Assembly: GCA_965217095.1 (NCBI GenBank)
Contig: OZ244235.1
Location: 6,076,001 to 6,140,000 of the forward strand
DNA from: CAYNZV01 sp965217095
Lineage (GTDB): Bacteria; Latescibacterota; UBA2968; UBA8231
Length of the DNA: 64,000 nt
Direction of reading: 5' to 3'
The notes under the pieces were generated by a model, which had not been told where the DNA came from, ran no database searches, and saw only the letters and a program-made list of their open reading frames with translations. The position numbers and the translations under genes were made by a program. The number at the start of each line of letters is the position of its first letter. The first letter of the stretch is position 1. Below are positions 18,035 to 26,614 of the stretch, piece by piece.

Positions 18035-21004
18035 CTAAGGCAGAGCGCCGAAATTGGGAAAACCTATGAGCGCTCTAACAAAGATCGACATGCCATTCAG
18101 CCCCTCGGTTCGCCGCAGGAGATCGTCGAAAGTCGTCTCGTCGCGAACAAAACCGATTATTGTCGTTAGATCGTAGCCGAAATAGCGCGACCGGTTGGCC
18201 AGGGTGATGATGGTGGTTCGTCGCTCATAACTAGAGGACGGGTGCGCACGGTCCTCCAGGCGATACGGCAATGGTCCAATGCCCTGTATTCCTGCACCCA
18301 GGGTGGTGCGGGGCAGCAGTGGATAGCTCAGCTGCATGATCGGGATCGTCTCGAACTCCCAGCGAATGGTCAGGTCCCGCTGTTGGTCGACGAAGCGCAG
18401 GAGCTGAAATTTGAATTTCGGCTGTACGCTCAACGCCCCGAGATTCCATGTGTAGTCCACCCTGCTGACCGTGGTCCAGTGATCCAGCCGGCTATCTCGC
18501 TGGAAGAGTCCTCCGCGCAGGTGCCCGCCCTGCTGCCAGTTGACCCGCAGGCGTAGCTTTTGCACTACATTGAAAGTCGACCAGGGCCGCAGTCTTCCCT
18601 CGAGGTAGGTCTCGTTGACAAAACTGTCCTTGTAGAGCAGCGGATCCGCCCGCTGCCGGCCCGGAAACACTGGAAAATCGAGGATACCGCCACCGCGTAG
18701 GTATTGGGAGTGCTGGGTTTGAGTAAAATCGCGTCGCTCCACAATCGAGTTGTATGCATCGGGGATATCGTCCTGGACCCGGCGAAAGTGGTTCTCGAAA
18801 AACAGCCGTCGGACGCGATCGAGCCCGTCCCTGCGGTAGGTCAGAATCGCGTAGGTGGATTTGTAGCGCCCCGCACCGGCGATCTCCTCCACCGCATGGC
18901 GCCCGACGGTCGCGGACCAGCGACGGCTTAAATCCATCTGTCCAAAGAGATGAAATCCGCGCTGGTCCGGGTCATACGGATAGTCGGGGTCCAGGTCGTC
19001 TTCGCGGTGATCGGGCTCGTCGTTGTTGTTGCGATCCAGGCCGTAGACGTACTCGTTCGGCTCTACATCGTACATCAGAAACGGTTCGTCGTAGTCCGGT
19101 TCCAGGTTGTGGTTGCGGTTGGTATCGGGAAAACCGTCGCCGTCCTCATCCTGGCTCAGATAGACCCCGTCCGGATCGACGCCGCGCGTGTCGTATATGG
19201 AGGAGGTTAGGAATTTGCCGATCCTCTTGTCGGGAAACGCGTCGCCATCCTCATTGTCCTGAACCAGATCCCAGTAGATCGTGTTGTTGACCACGCCATT
19301 TATGGGGCTGAAGGGATGTAAGTCCCCGCCATCCGGCCGCAGGAAATTGCGCATCGAGGTCCTGTAGTCCGGATTCATGGAGAAGTACTCGCCGCCCAGC
19401 CGCCAGCGCCCGAACCAGCGCGTCGCATTGACGAAGTAGGCCGAGCCGCGATCGGCGAAGTGCGGACTCTCATCGAACAGGGGTTCCCCTGATCTCCGCG
19501 CCGGATAGCGGGCGTAGAGGGCCGAACGCGCGTACTCGCCGTTGATCTCCAGACCGGCCAGTCGCAGGTTCACATCCGTGCTGTAGGTAAAGATCGCCGT
19601 GTTCTCCCCCACCCTGAAGCGCACTGACTTCAGGTTCGACATATCCTGAACATTTCCTTCGGCGCGTCCGACGGTGCCATAGAAGGTGCTCTTGAATCGC
19701 TTCACATAGTCAGTGGAGCTCGGATTCAACGTGTACAGGGTCGCCACCTCCACTCGGTAATCGTTGCCCACCAAAGCCTCCACCTCTACCTCTGCGACGT
19801 GGGGTTCCCTTGAAACGTCGAATAGGTAGACCAGTTGTTCGTCTCCGTTAGCTCGCAAAACCTCGTCGGGCGATTCCAGTGCAAGATTGGCCACCAGTCC
19901 CTCGAGATTCGTCTGGCCGCTGACATCGATCCCGTTGGCGTGATCCAGGCGGTAGAGATAGTCGGCAAACACTGGAATCTCGTCCCGACCCCGGAAAAAG
20001 AGAGGTTGTGGTATTACGCCGCCACCCGCATAACCATAGTTGACCGCTTCGTACCCATTCGCGCTAAATGCTCCTGTAATCCGTGAGAGCCTTCCCACCT
20101 GGGATTGCACGTTGGCGATATGGCGTATGACTACGGCCTTGATATCCGGCCGCGCCTGACCATCGACCACCAGCTGCACCTGCTGCACTACGGCACCACC
20201 CCTGCCATCCGCAGGCGAGTCGTCCGCAAAGCGCACCAGGATCCAGTCGATCAAAGGCTGGTTGGGCCGCAGCCGGCCCTTGAGACCGTTGCCCGGCTGC
20301 GTGCTATTGTACACATGCAGGTTCACCCCGTTGAGACCCACGCGCAACCGACCGACTTCAGCCTGCAAGCGACCGCCCAGGAGCAGACTGGAATCCTCGG
20401 CGAACTGGCTTTGCTCGCGTTGCCACGGAGCTCTCGCCGAGGTGCCGGTTGGTAAAATGAAGTGGGGCCTCTCGATACGGGATGCCAGGGCGGTGAACTT
20501 TAGATAGGGAACGGCCCCATCCAGCCGCATCCCGCTGAAATCGGTCATCGACAGGGTCAGAGGCGTAAAGCGCGCCGTGAGCGCATCCCCTACCACTAGA
20601 CTGTAGTTCCAACTACCGTACCCGTCACCCCCTACTACAACGGACCCGAACAAGTCGCTCCAGGTAAGCTCTTCTTTGAAGGTTTGGCTGCCATAGACTT
20701 GACCGGGCCTGCGGCGCTCAAGCCAATTGTACAGGTCGTATCCCGTGGTGAGATAGTCCCCGGTATGGCCGTAGAAGGACTTCGGAGTATCTTCGTAGGG
20801 AGACGCGTGGTTTGGGTAGTTTTCGAACGGTTGAAACGCGTAGTTGCGGTAGGACGGCAAGTTCTGCCGCAGAAAGGTCCGTGGCGGATCAATTCCACGT
20901 AAGGATAAACGCGGCTGCTCCTCTGCGCTGCTCTCTGATTCGACGATCCAGGTTGCGAGCAGGAAGAAGCATCCAACAACCGTGCGGACCGGGGAAGATA
21001 CCAT
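18035..21004 (-). CDS. Large putative outer-membrane protein with acidic, calcium-binding-like insert
   Basis: 989 aa with N-terminal signal (VGCFFLLATWIVESESSAEE). The body alternates aromatic beta-strand segments (YFVNATRWFGRWRLGGEYFS, WSATVGRHAVEEI, LTIRWEFETIPIMQL), consistent with an outer-membrane barrel. At about 19080-19290 the chain carries several D-x-D-x-D-G-like loops (DEDGDGFPDTNRN, DRNNNDEPDHREDD) resembling thrombospondin type-3 calcium sites. I do not recognise a named family; similar large surface proteins occur in FCB-group bacteria. It is divergent from the PhyH gene at 21108. Confidence 0.7.
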   Translation of the reverse strand: MVSSPVRTVVGCFFLLATWIVESESSAEEQPRLSLRGIDPPRTFLRQNLPSYRNYAFQPFENYPNHASPYEDTPKSFYGHTGDYLTTGYDLYNWLERRRPGQVYGSQTFKEELTWSDLFGSVVVGGDGYGSWNYSLVVGDALTARFTPLTLSMTDFSGMRLDGAVPYLKFTALASRIERPHFILPTGTSARAPWQREQSQFAEDSSLLLGGRLQAEVGRLRVGLNGVNLHVYNSTQPGNGLKGRLRPNQPLIDWILVRFADDSPADGRGGAVVQQVQLVVDGQARPDIKAVVIRHIANVQSQVGRLSRITGAFSANGYEAVNYGYAGGGVIPQPLFFRGRDEIPVFADYLYRLDHANGIDVSGQTNLEGLVANLALESPDEVLRANGDEQLVYLFDVSREPHVAEVEVEALVGNDYRVEVATLYTLNPSSTDYVKRFKSTFYGTVGRAEGNVQDMSNLKSVRFRVGENTAIFTYSTDVNLRLAGLEINGEYARSALYARYPARRSGEPLFDESPHFADRGSAYFVNATRWFGRWRLGGEYFSMNPDYRTSMRNFLRPDGGDLHPFSPINGVVNNTIYWDLVQDNEDGDAFPDKRIGKFLTSSIYDTRGVDPDGVYLSQDEDGDGFPDTNRNHNLEPDYDEPFLMYDVEPNEYVYGLDRNNNDEPDHREDDLDPDYPYDPDQRGFHLFGQMDLSRRWSATVGRHAVEEIAGAGRYKSTYAILTYRRDGLDRVRRLFFENHFRRVQDDIPDAYNSIVERRDFTQTQHSQYLRGGGILDFPVFPGRQRADPLLYKDSFVNETYLEGRLRPWSTFNVVQKLRLRVNWQQGGHLRGGLFQRDSRLDHWTTVSRVDYTWNLGALSVQPKFKFQLLRFVDQQRDLTIRWEFETIPIMQLSYPLLPRTTLGAGIQGIGPLPYRLEDRAHPSSSYERRTTIITLANRSRYFGYDLTTIIGFVRDETTFDDLLRRTEGLNGMSIFVRALIGFPNFGALP

Positions 21005-21107
21005 AAACCCAATCCTCTACAAGCGAAACCTCAGTTGCTGGCGAATGTAAGTTCCTTAGAAAACTAATGCAATTTCCCGGACGTGTACATCATACTGAGG
21101 AGGACTC

Positions 21108-21914
21108 ATGTTGACTTCAGATCAAGTTGAAATCTACAAGGAGCAAGGATACCTCATCTACGACCAGCCCGTGTTTTCACACGACAAGTTCACGGCGCTC
21201 AAGAAGCATTGCGAATCTCGCATGGCGGCGTGGAGTGAGGCCCTTGGCAGACCGCTCGAATCAATCGATCGCTCCCACTTCATCGATCCGAAGTTGAATG
21301 AGTGGCTCCTGGCCGATGCAGTGCTCGATCTTGTCGAGCCGATCATCGGTCCGGACATCGTCCTCTTTGCCAGCTCCTTCATGATCAAGTCCGCGACTGT
21401 CGTCAAGCGAGCTCCCTGGCACGAAGATGCGTCGTATTGGGGCAAGCTGGCGGATCCCGTCGAAGCGTGTACAATATGGCTCGCCATCGACCCTTCTGTG
21501 GTCGAAAACGGCTGCATGCGCGTCATCCCCGGTTCGCATCTCGAACCGAACCGCGAGCACGTCTACTTGAGCGATGCCAGTCAGTCTTTCCTGAGCAGGG
21601 AGGCTAAGCCGGATACCTTCGATGAATCGAAAGCCGTCGATTGCATTCTCGAGCCCAACACCTGCTCACTGCATGATGCCTATTTGATACACGGCTCAAA
21701 CACTAATGCGGGCACCATGCGCCGTTGTGGATTTCAGATGCGCTACATGCCGACAACGGTCAAGGCGAAAGATTACAAAGGGCATCAGATGTACCTGGCT
21801 CGCGGCAAAGATCACGCCGGCAACGACTACGGCGATCCGACGAAGGTCAACGAGCAGTGGCTCGTAGAGAATCCTGAGCACATCATGGCCCGTATCAGTC
21901 AGGAGATCAGCTGA
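21108..21914 (+). CDS. Phytanoyl-CoA dioxygenase (PhyH) family protein
   Basis: 268 aa, usual length. Facial triad H105-E-D107 (PWHEDASYW) and H195 (IHGSNTN), with R209-region (MRRCGFQMRYMP) for 2-oxoglutarate. GAGGAGG lies 7 bp before the ATG. The VIPGSH motif and the SFLSREAKPDTFDESKAV segment resemble the PhyH at 4033 in order and spacing, so the two may be old paralogues. Substrate unknown. Confidence 0.9.
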   Translation: MLTSDQVEIYKEQGYLIYDQPVFSHDKFTALKKHCESRMAAWSEALGRPLESIDRSHFIDPKLNEWLLADAVLDLVEPIIGPDIVLFASSFMIKSATVVKRAPWHEDASYWGKLADPVEACTIWLAIDPSVVENGCMRVIPGSHLEPNREHVYLSDASQSFLSREAKPDTFDESKAVDCILEPNTCSLHDAYLIHGSNTNAGTMRRCGFQMRYMPTTVKAKDYKGHQMYLARGKDHAGNDYGDPTKVNEQWLVENPEHIMARISQEIS

Positions 21915-22304
21915 AGGAAGACGAGGAATCGCGAGGTTATCTGAAGGATGGTCCGCGAAGGTGAGTGAGACATGGCCTCGTCGATGTGGCACGGCATCAG
22001 ATCGACGAGGGATACCGGGTTCGGCGCAGAGAATCCCAATGCCGATGCTAAGGTGCAACCCTTTCGCGGGCTCTTTCGAGTCCAGCCTTCACCGTGACCA
22101 TGCTAGCGACATGCTCAGCAGTATCGATGCAAAAACTGACAGCGCAGTATGGTTGCTTGGGGCGCTCATTTTGTCCTCCTTATAAACGTGGTTTCGAGAA
22201 ATTTGGCAGAATTGCCTGCTATTGAGGGGCAGTTGAGGGACAGACGAGAGATGACTTCGTAGGCCAGAAGTCGTAACCTCCTTATCTAACAAGGGGATAA
22301 GCAG
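21915..22304. other. 390-bp intergenic region, mostly empty
   Basis: Between two PhyH genes. The only structured element I see is a short minus-strand reading frame with a strong ribosome-binding site (22089-22169, listed separately). No terminator or promoter stands out. Confidence 0.5.
22089..22169 (-). CDS. 26-aa ORF with strong RBS and signal-like hydrophobic stretch, possible truncated gene start
   Basis: AAGGAGG sits 5 bp before the ATG. The frame reads MSAPSNHTALSVFASILLSM then SLAWSR and stops. It resembles the signal peptide of an exported protein whose body has been lost, or a genuine small membrane peptide. Confidence 0.35.
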   Translation of the reverse strand: MSAPSNHTALSVFASILLSMSLAWSR

Positions 22305-23192
22305 ATGCTTGAAATGACCGAAAGAGAAAAGTTTCTCTTCGACCTGCAGGGATTCCTCCACATCAAGGGTTTTCTTACCGCCGAGGAGGTAAAAGCCCTC
22401 AACGACGCAGTGGATGCCAATGTCGTTCCGATGGAGGAGTACGAGTGGAAGGGACCCAGTACCTACGGTGGGGGCATGGGTGGGGAGTACAGAATCCGCA
22501 GTGTGAGCGGGATGCTCACCTGGGACCAACCGTGGTGTCAGCCGTTCCGCGACCTGCTCGCCCATCCCAAGCTGATTCCGTACATGAACTCGCTTTTCGG
22601 GCGCGGATGGCGCTGCGAGGGCGAGCCAGGTCTCATCACGGCCCGCAAAGGATGCGGCGGGCACGGCCTGCACGGTTTCACCAGCCGGCAGCACGACGGA
22701 TCCCAGCATTACACCTACGCCAACGGGCAGTTCCGCACCGGCATGTCGGTGATCCAGTACCAGCTGCACGATATCGAGGAGGGGATGGGGGGCGTGACGG
22801 TTGTGCCCGGCAGCCACAAAGCCAACTTCAAATGCCCGGAAGATATCATGCTGTACGAAGCCGACAGGGAAGTGGTGCGCAACATCGGCTGCAAAGCGGG
22901 CGACCTGGTCATCTTCATGGAAGCCACCATCCACGGATCGTTGCCCTGGAAAGTGGATTGGGAACGGCGTTCGCTGTTATTCCGCTACAGCCCGAAGCAC
23001 CTGTCATTCGCCCCGGGGATCTACGAGACCGAGATGCCTGCGTGGTGCGACGAGCTCACCGAGGTTCAGAAAACCGTGCTCGAGCCTCCGTACGTCTACA
23101 GCCGGCCGCTCATCGAGGACGACGTCGAAACCCTGGTCAGTCCGTCGAACGAGCCCAAGGATCACATCCCCCGCAAACGCCACGAGTATTAG
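22305..23192 (+). CDS. PhyH-family protein with atypical metal site
   Basis: 295 aa. MTEREKFLFDLQGFLHIKGF is a typical PhyH opening, and VVPGSHKANFKCP and the distal H210 (TIHGSLPW) fit the family. The usual HxD is not obvious in the expected strand; H130-D131 (SRQHDGSQHY) is the nearest candidate, so the iron site may differ or the enzyme may act on another cofactor. The stop codon overlaps the GTG start of the sulfatase-family gene by one base (TAGTG), which indicates translational coupling and a shared pathway. Confidence 0.83.
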   Translation: MLEMTEREKFLFDLQGFLHIKGFLTAEEVKALNDAVDANVVPMEEYEWKGPSTYGGGMGGEYRIRSVSGMLTWDQPWCQPFRDLLAHPKLIPYMNSLFGRGWRCEGEPGLITARKGCGGHGLHGFTSRQHDGSQHYTYANGQFRTGMSVIQYQLHDIEEGMGGVTVVPGSHKANFKCPEDIMLYEADREVVRNIGCKAGDLVIFMEATIHGSLPWKVDWERRSLLFRYSPKHLSFAPGIYETEMPAWCDELTEVQKTVLEPPYVYSRPLIEDDVETLVSPSNEPKDHIPRKRHEY

Positions 23193-24602
23193 TGCCCCAA
23201 TCCACAAAGCAGAAGTCCCCGAACATTGTCCTGATCGCGATTGATTCGCTGCGCGCCGATCACATGAGCTGTTATGGGTATCATCGGCTCACGACCCCCC
23301 ACATCGATCGCTTCGCCCAGGCGGGCACTCTGTTCGAGCGCACCTACAGCGCCCACATCCCCACCACCAGCGCCTACGCTTCTATGTTCACCGGCAAGGA
23401 TTGCTTCGGCACCCAGGTGGTGGCGCTGCGCCACAAGGGGGGATTGCGCACCGACATCAAGACCCTGCCGGAGATGCTGCGCAAAGAGGGGTACAGCTCA
23501 ACCTGCGTAGGTTTTCCGGACAATCCCTCGTCGCGGGGATTCGACAACTATCTGGATTATCCGGCATGGGGTAGCTGGGGTGAGGGACGCAGTCCGAAGG
23601 CGCAGCTGCTGAACGAGGTTACGTTGCCGGAGCTGGATCGTCTCGCTTCGGGTAAGGATCCGTTTCTTCTCTTCCTGCGTCATATGGATCCCCACGCTCC
23701 GTACCTGCCTCCCGAACCGTTTGAACGGCTGTTCTATCACGGCAACGAATGCGACCCGAAGAACAGGTCCATGAAACCGGTGATGTCTTTCAAACCGTTC
23801 TGCGATTTCTTCGCCAAATGGATGCCGCCGGGGAATCACGGACAAGGAGTACGTCATCGCCCAGTACGACGGCGCCATCGCTTACATGGACGCCTGCATT
23901 CAGAACATATTCAACGCCCTGGAGGCGCGTGGCATTCTTGACGAAACGATCGTCATTCTCAACGGCGACCACGGTGAAACTCTATACGATCACGAGTGCT
24001 GGTTCGACCATCACGGCATCTACGACGTGTCCCTGCACGTGCCGCTGATCATCCGCTATCCATCCGTCATTCCGGCGGGGAAGAGGATAGCCGGGTACAA
24101 CCAGCACAAGGATCTGGTGCCGACCATTCTCGAGCTGGCCGGGATCAAGAAACCCCGAGGCACGACCTTCGACGGCCGCAGCCTGATGCCGTTGATTCAC
24201 GGCGAAGTAGCTTCCCACGAGAGCGAGTTCTACATCAGCGAGTGCACCTGGATGTGCAAACATGGTTGGCGCACGCCCCAGTGGAAGCTAATCTTGGCGC
24301 TGGAACCGGACTTCCATTTCAAGCCACCGGTGGAACTGTACAACCTGGTCGAAGACCCTGACGAAAACCAGAACCTGGTGAACGATCATCCCGATATGGT
24401 TAGGACGCTGAAGAAGAGGATGCAGGCCTGGATCAAGCTTCGAGAGGAGCAGACCGGGAAGAAGAATCCGATGTTGAACCAGGGCGCCTGGCACGGCCAC
24501 AAGGGGATCGGGGCGTTCAAGACTTCGAAGCAAGCCTATGACACCCTGCATATCGGCAACGCAGGTGAGGCGCAGAGGCTGCAGGCAAGAGGTCGGAAGT
24601 AA
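23192..24602 (+). pseudogene. Sulfatase-family (alkaline-phosphatase superfamily) gene with a frameshift
   Basis: Starts at GTG 23192, coupled to the PhyH stop. The 5' frame gives PNIVLIAIDSLRADHMSCYG and runs to about 23832. The rest (TDKEYVIAQYDGAIAYMDA, ILNGDHGETLYDH, VPLIIRYPS, NQHKDLVPTILELAGI) is in another frame. Removing one base within GGGGAA at 23830-23835 restores a ~470-aa protein. The family's C/S-x-P-S-R formylglycine motif is replaced by HIPTTSAYASMFTG, so this would not be a standard sulfatase; a Thr nucleophile is possible. Assembly error cannot be excluded. Confidence 0.82.
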
Positions 24603-24678
24603 CCCATGAAGCGCGGCCTCGCGCCATAGTTTTGAGCGGGCGGAGTTGGTCAACGAACGACACTTAGCGGATCAAGCA

Positions 24679-25476
24679 ATGAAACTGGGCGCCAACACGG
24701 TACTGTTCGGCGGGTACGACATGGAGACCGCCTTCAAACATCTGGCGCTGGCGGGGTACGACGGGGTTGAGGTGTCGGCGATCAACGGTATGAGCGAGCA
24801 TCTCGTACTTGACCGCTGGCAGGAGATCGCACCCGACGTTAACCGCCTCAGCAGCGAGTACGGACTTGAGCTGCTGGCGATGGAACAGCCGTCGCAGGAT
24901 CCGCAGATCATGGAGGAGGCCTTTCGCGCTGCGGTAGAGACCGGGATTCCGATCGTGAACTGTGGTCCGGGTGGGAAGACCGGCGACGAGGCGAGTTTTC
25001 AGCAGTCGATCGATTCTCTGGGGAGCTTGGCGGCGATGGCGGAGAAATACGGCGTAATCCTTTGTGTAAAAGCGCACGTGGGTGCTTGCATCCACGACAC
25101 CCCCACCACGTTGCGGGTGATGGAGGCGATCGATTCCCCCGCCTTCGGCATCGACATGGATCCGTCCCACATCCATCGAGCGGGCGAGAATCCCGTGGAG
25201 GCGATCGCGGCGGTGATCTCGCGGGTGAAACATGTGCACATTCGCGACTGCAAAGGGAAGCAGGCGGGACCTGGTAATCCTGAGGATCAGGCGAACGGGC
25301 GGGGGGACATCGATCTGGTGGGATACGTCCGGGTGCTGCACGAAAATGGCTACGATGGACCGCTCGATCTGGAGGTGATCGGGGCTAAGGAGTACTCGCT
25401 GGAGCAATGCTGTATCATTGGCGCCGAAACCCGCGGTCACATGCAAGCCTGCCTGCAGGCGTGCGGAGCGAGGTAG
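24679..25476 (+). CDS. Sugar phosphate isomerase/epimerase-like TIM-barrel protein
   Basis: 265 aa from ATG 24679; a TTG at 24646 is possible but no start has a good ribosome-binding site. MKLGANTVLFGG, YDGVEVSAING, VNCGPGGK, LCVKAHVGACIHDT, FGIDMDPSHIHRAGEN, VKHVHIRDCKG and LDLEVIG carry the conserved Glu, His and Asp metal ligands of the AP_endonuc_2 superfamily. It probably isomerises or epimerises a sugar-derived ketose or dehydrates an inositol intermediate. It follows the sulfatase-family gene by 76 bp on the same strand. Confidence 0.85.
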   Translation: MKLGANTVLFGGYDMETAFKHLALAGYDGVEVSAINGMSEHLVLDRWQEIAPDVNRLSSEYGLELLAMEQPSQDPQIMEEAFRAAVETGIPIVNCGPGGKTGDEASFQQSIDSLGSLAAMAEKYGVILCVKAHVGACIHDTPTTLRVMEAIDSPAFGIDMDPSHIHRAGENPVEAIAAVISRVKHVHIRDCKGKQAGPGNPEDQANGRGDIDLVGYVRVLHENGYDGPLDLEVIGAKEYSLEQCCIIGAETRGHMQACLQACGAR

Positions 25477-25647
25477 TCATCCGCGCGTGTAGGTTGGCCA
25501 ACGGGTTTCGAAGGCGAGCGGCCGAGGAACACCGGCACTCGTAGGCTCCGTAACTCAGATATAGATTCTGTACCTATTGTAGATGTGCAGTACGTACAGC
25601 ACTTCCCGCACACCTGTCTTCCCACGAGCCGGTGATGGGTCGCCGGG

Positions 25648-26508
25648 TCAATCCCTCTCCCGAGAAAGCTCCTCCGCGGTGATGAACCAGCCCTCGACTT
25701 GCCGGGCGGAAACGGCGGCAGCCTGCTGCAAGGCCTCATCGATGTCCGCACCTTTGTAGAGGTGGTAAGTCAAGTAGGCGGCGAAGAAGACGTCGCCGGC
25801 CCCCGTGGGATCAACGACCTCGTCGACGTTGGCGGCGCCAAAATCCTGGCGTTTCCCGGCACGGTTCTGCAACCAGCCACCACGCTTTCCATCCGTGGTG
25901 AGCCACTGCTCGATGCCGTGGACCTCCATTATTGGTTCCAGCTCCTCACCGAAGAATTCTGTCACCGCAGCGGTTTCGTCGCGAGAAGCCGTAACGACGT
26001 CTGCCTGCTCGAGAGCAAGAGGCAGATTCTCCGAGACTTCGGAAAGCACGTCGGTTCCCTCGATTTTGCGGGTGTACCCCTGGATGTCAAGGCTGACGCG
26101 GTCGACACTCCGCAGCGTCTTCAAGGCCTCGGGTTCGATGTCGAGCGGATGCAATGGCCCTAGATAGACGTGATCCGCGGTTGAGGCGATGCGAGTCAGC
26201 TGTGCTTCCGAGATGGCGGCCGAGCGCGCCAGCAGCTCCTGGCGTCGTTCGTCCCCGGTTACATGATTGACAAACTCGGTGGTGGCATCGCTGTCGCCAG
26301 CTTCAACGGATATTCCGTTCGCCGCTAGCAGATGCACCAAAGCCCGGTCGCGAGCGGCAACATTGGTCAGCACTCCCGTGGGAATCCCCAACCGGGAAAA
26401 GGTCAGTCCGGAGTAGACCACAACACCGCCCCACTTGCGGCGATCGACCCCACCAAGCACCACCCGATCTCGGGTAGCGGGTCCGATGACGGCTACCTGT
26501 GCTTTCAA
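25648..26508 (-). CDS. PfkB-family carbohydrate kinase
   Basis: 286 aa, ribokinase/fructokinase-like. The C-terminal signature DPTGAGDVFFAAYLTYH holds the catalytic Asp and anion hole. Upstream are the substrate lobe (GGVVVYSGLTFSRLGIPTGV) and VTASRDETAAV. It would phosphorylate a sugar or nucleoside with ATP in the cytoplasm; the exact substrate cannot be told. It is convergent with the isomerase gene and may serve a related sugar route. Slightly short for the family, mostly at the N-terminus. Confidence 0.85.
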   Translation of the reverse strand: MKAQVAVIGPATRDRVVLGGVDRRKWGGVVVYSGLTFSRLGIPTGVLTNVAARDRALVHLLAANGISVEAGDSDATTEFVNHVTGDERRQELLARSAAISEAQLTRIASTADHVYLGPLHPLDIEPEALKTLRSVDRVSLDIQGYTRKIEGTDVLSEVSENLPLALEQADVVTASRDETAAVTEFFGEELEPIMEVHGIEQWLTTDGKRGGWLQNRAGKRQDFGAANVDEVVDPTGAGDVFFAAYLTYHLYKGADIDEALQQAAAVSARQVEGWFITAEELSRERD

Positions 26509-26614
26509 CGATCAATGCCTCGTCCGTCCGAAGGGGATTGGAGCTGATGGTGTCGTTTGGTGCGCGGGGCAACTCCGCGCCCGCTCAGTGTGAGCCACGA
26601 ATCTCGCCGCTCCT

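Noticed and set aside
22445..23191. Long frame preceding the sulfatase-family gene in the same frame
   Set aside because: It is an antiparallel-free shadow of the PhyH gene, Arg/His-rich; the true start is the GTG overlapping the PhyH stop.
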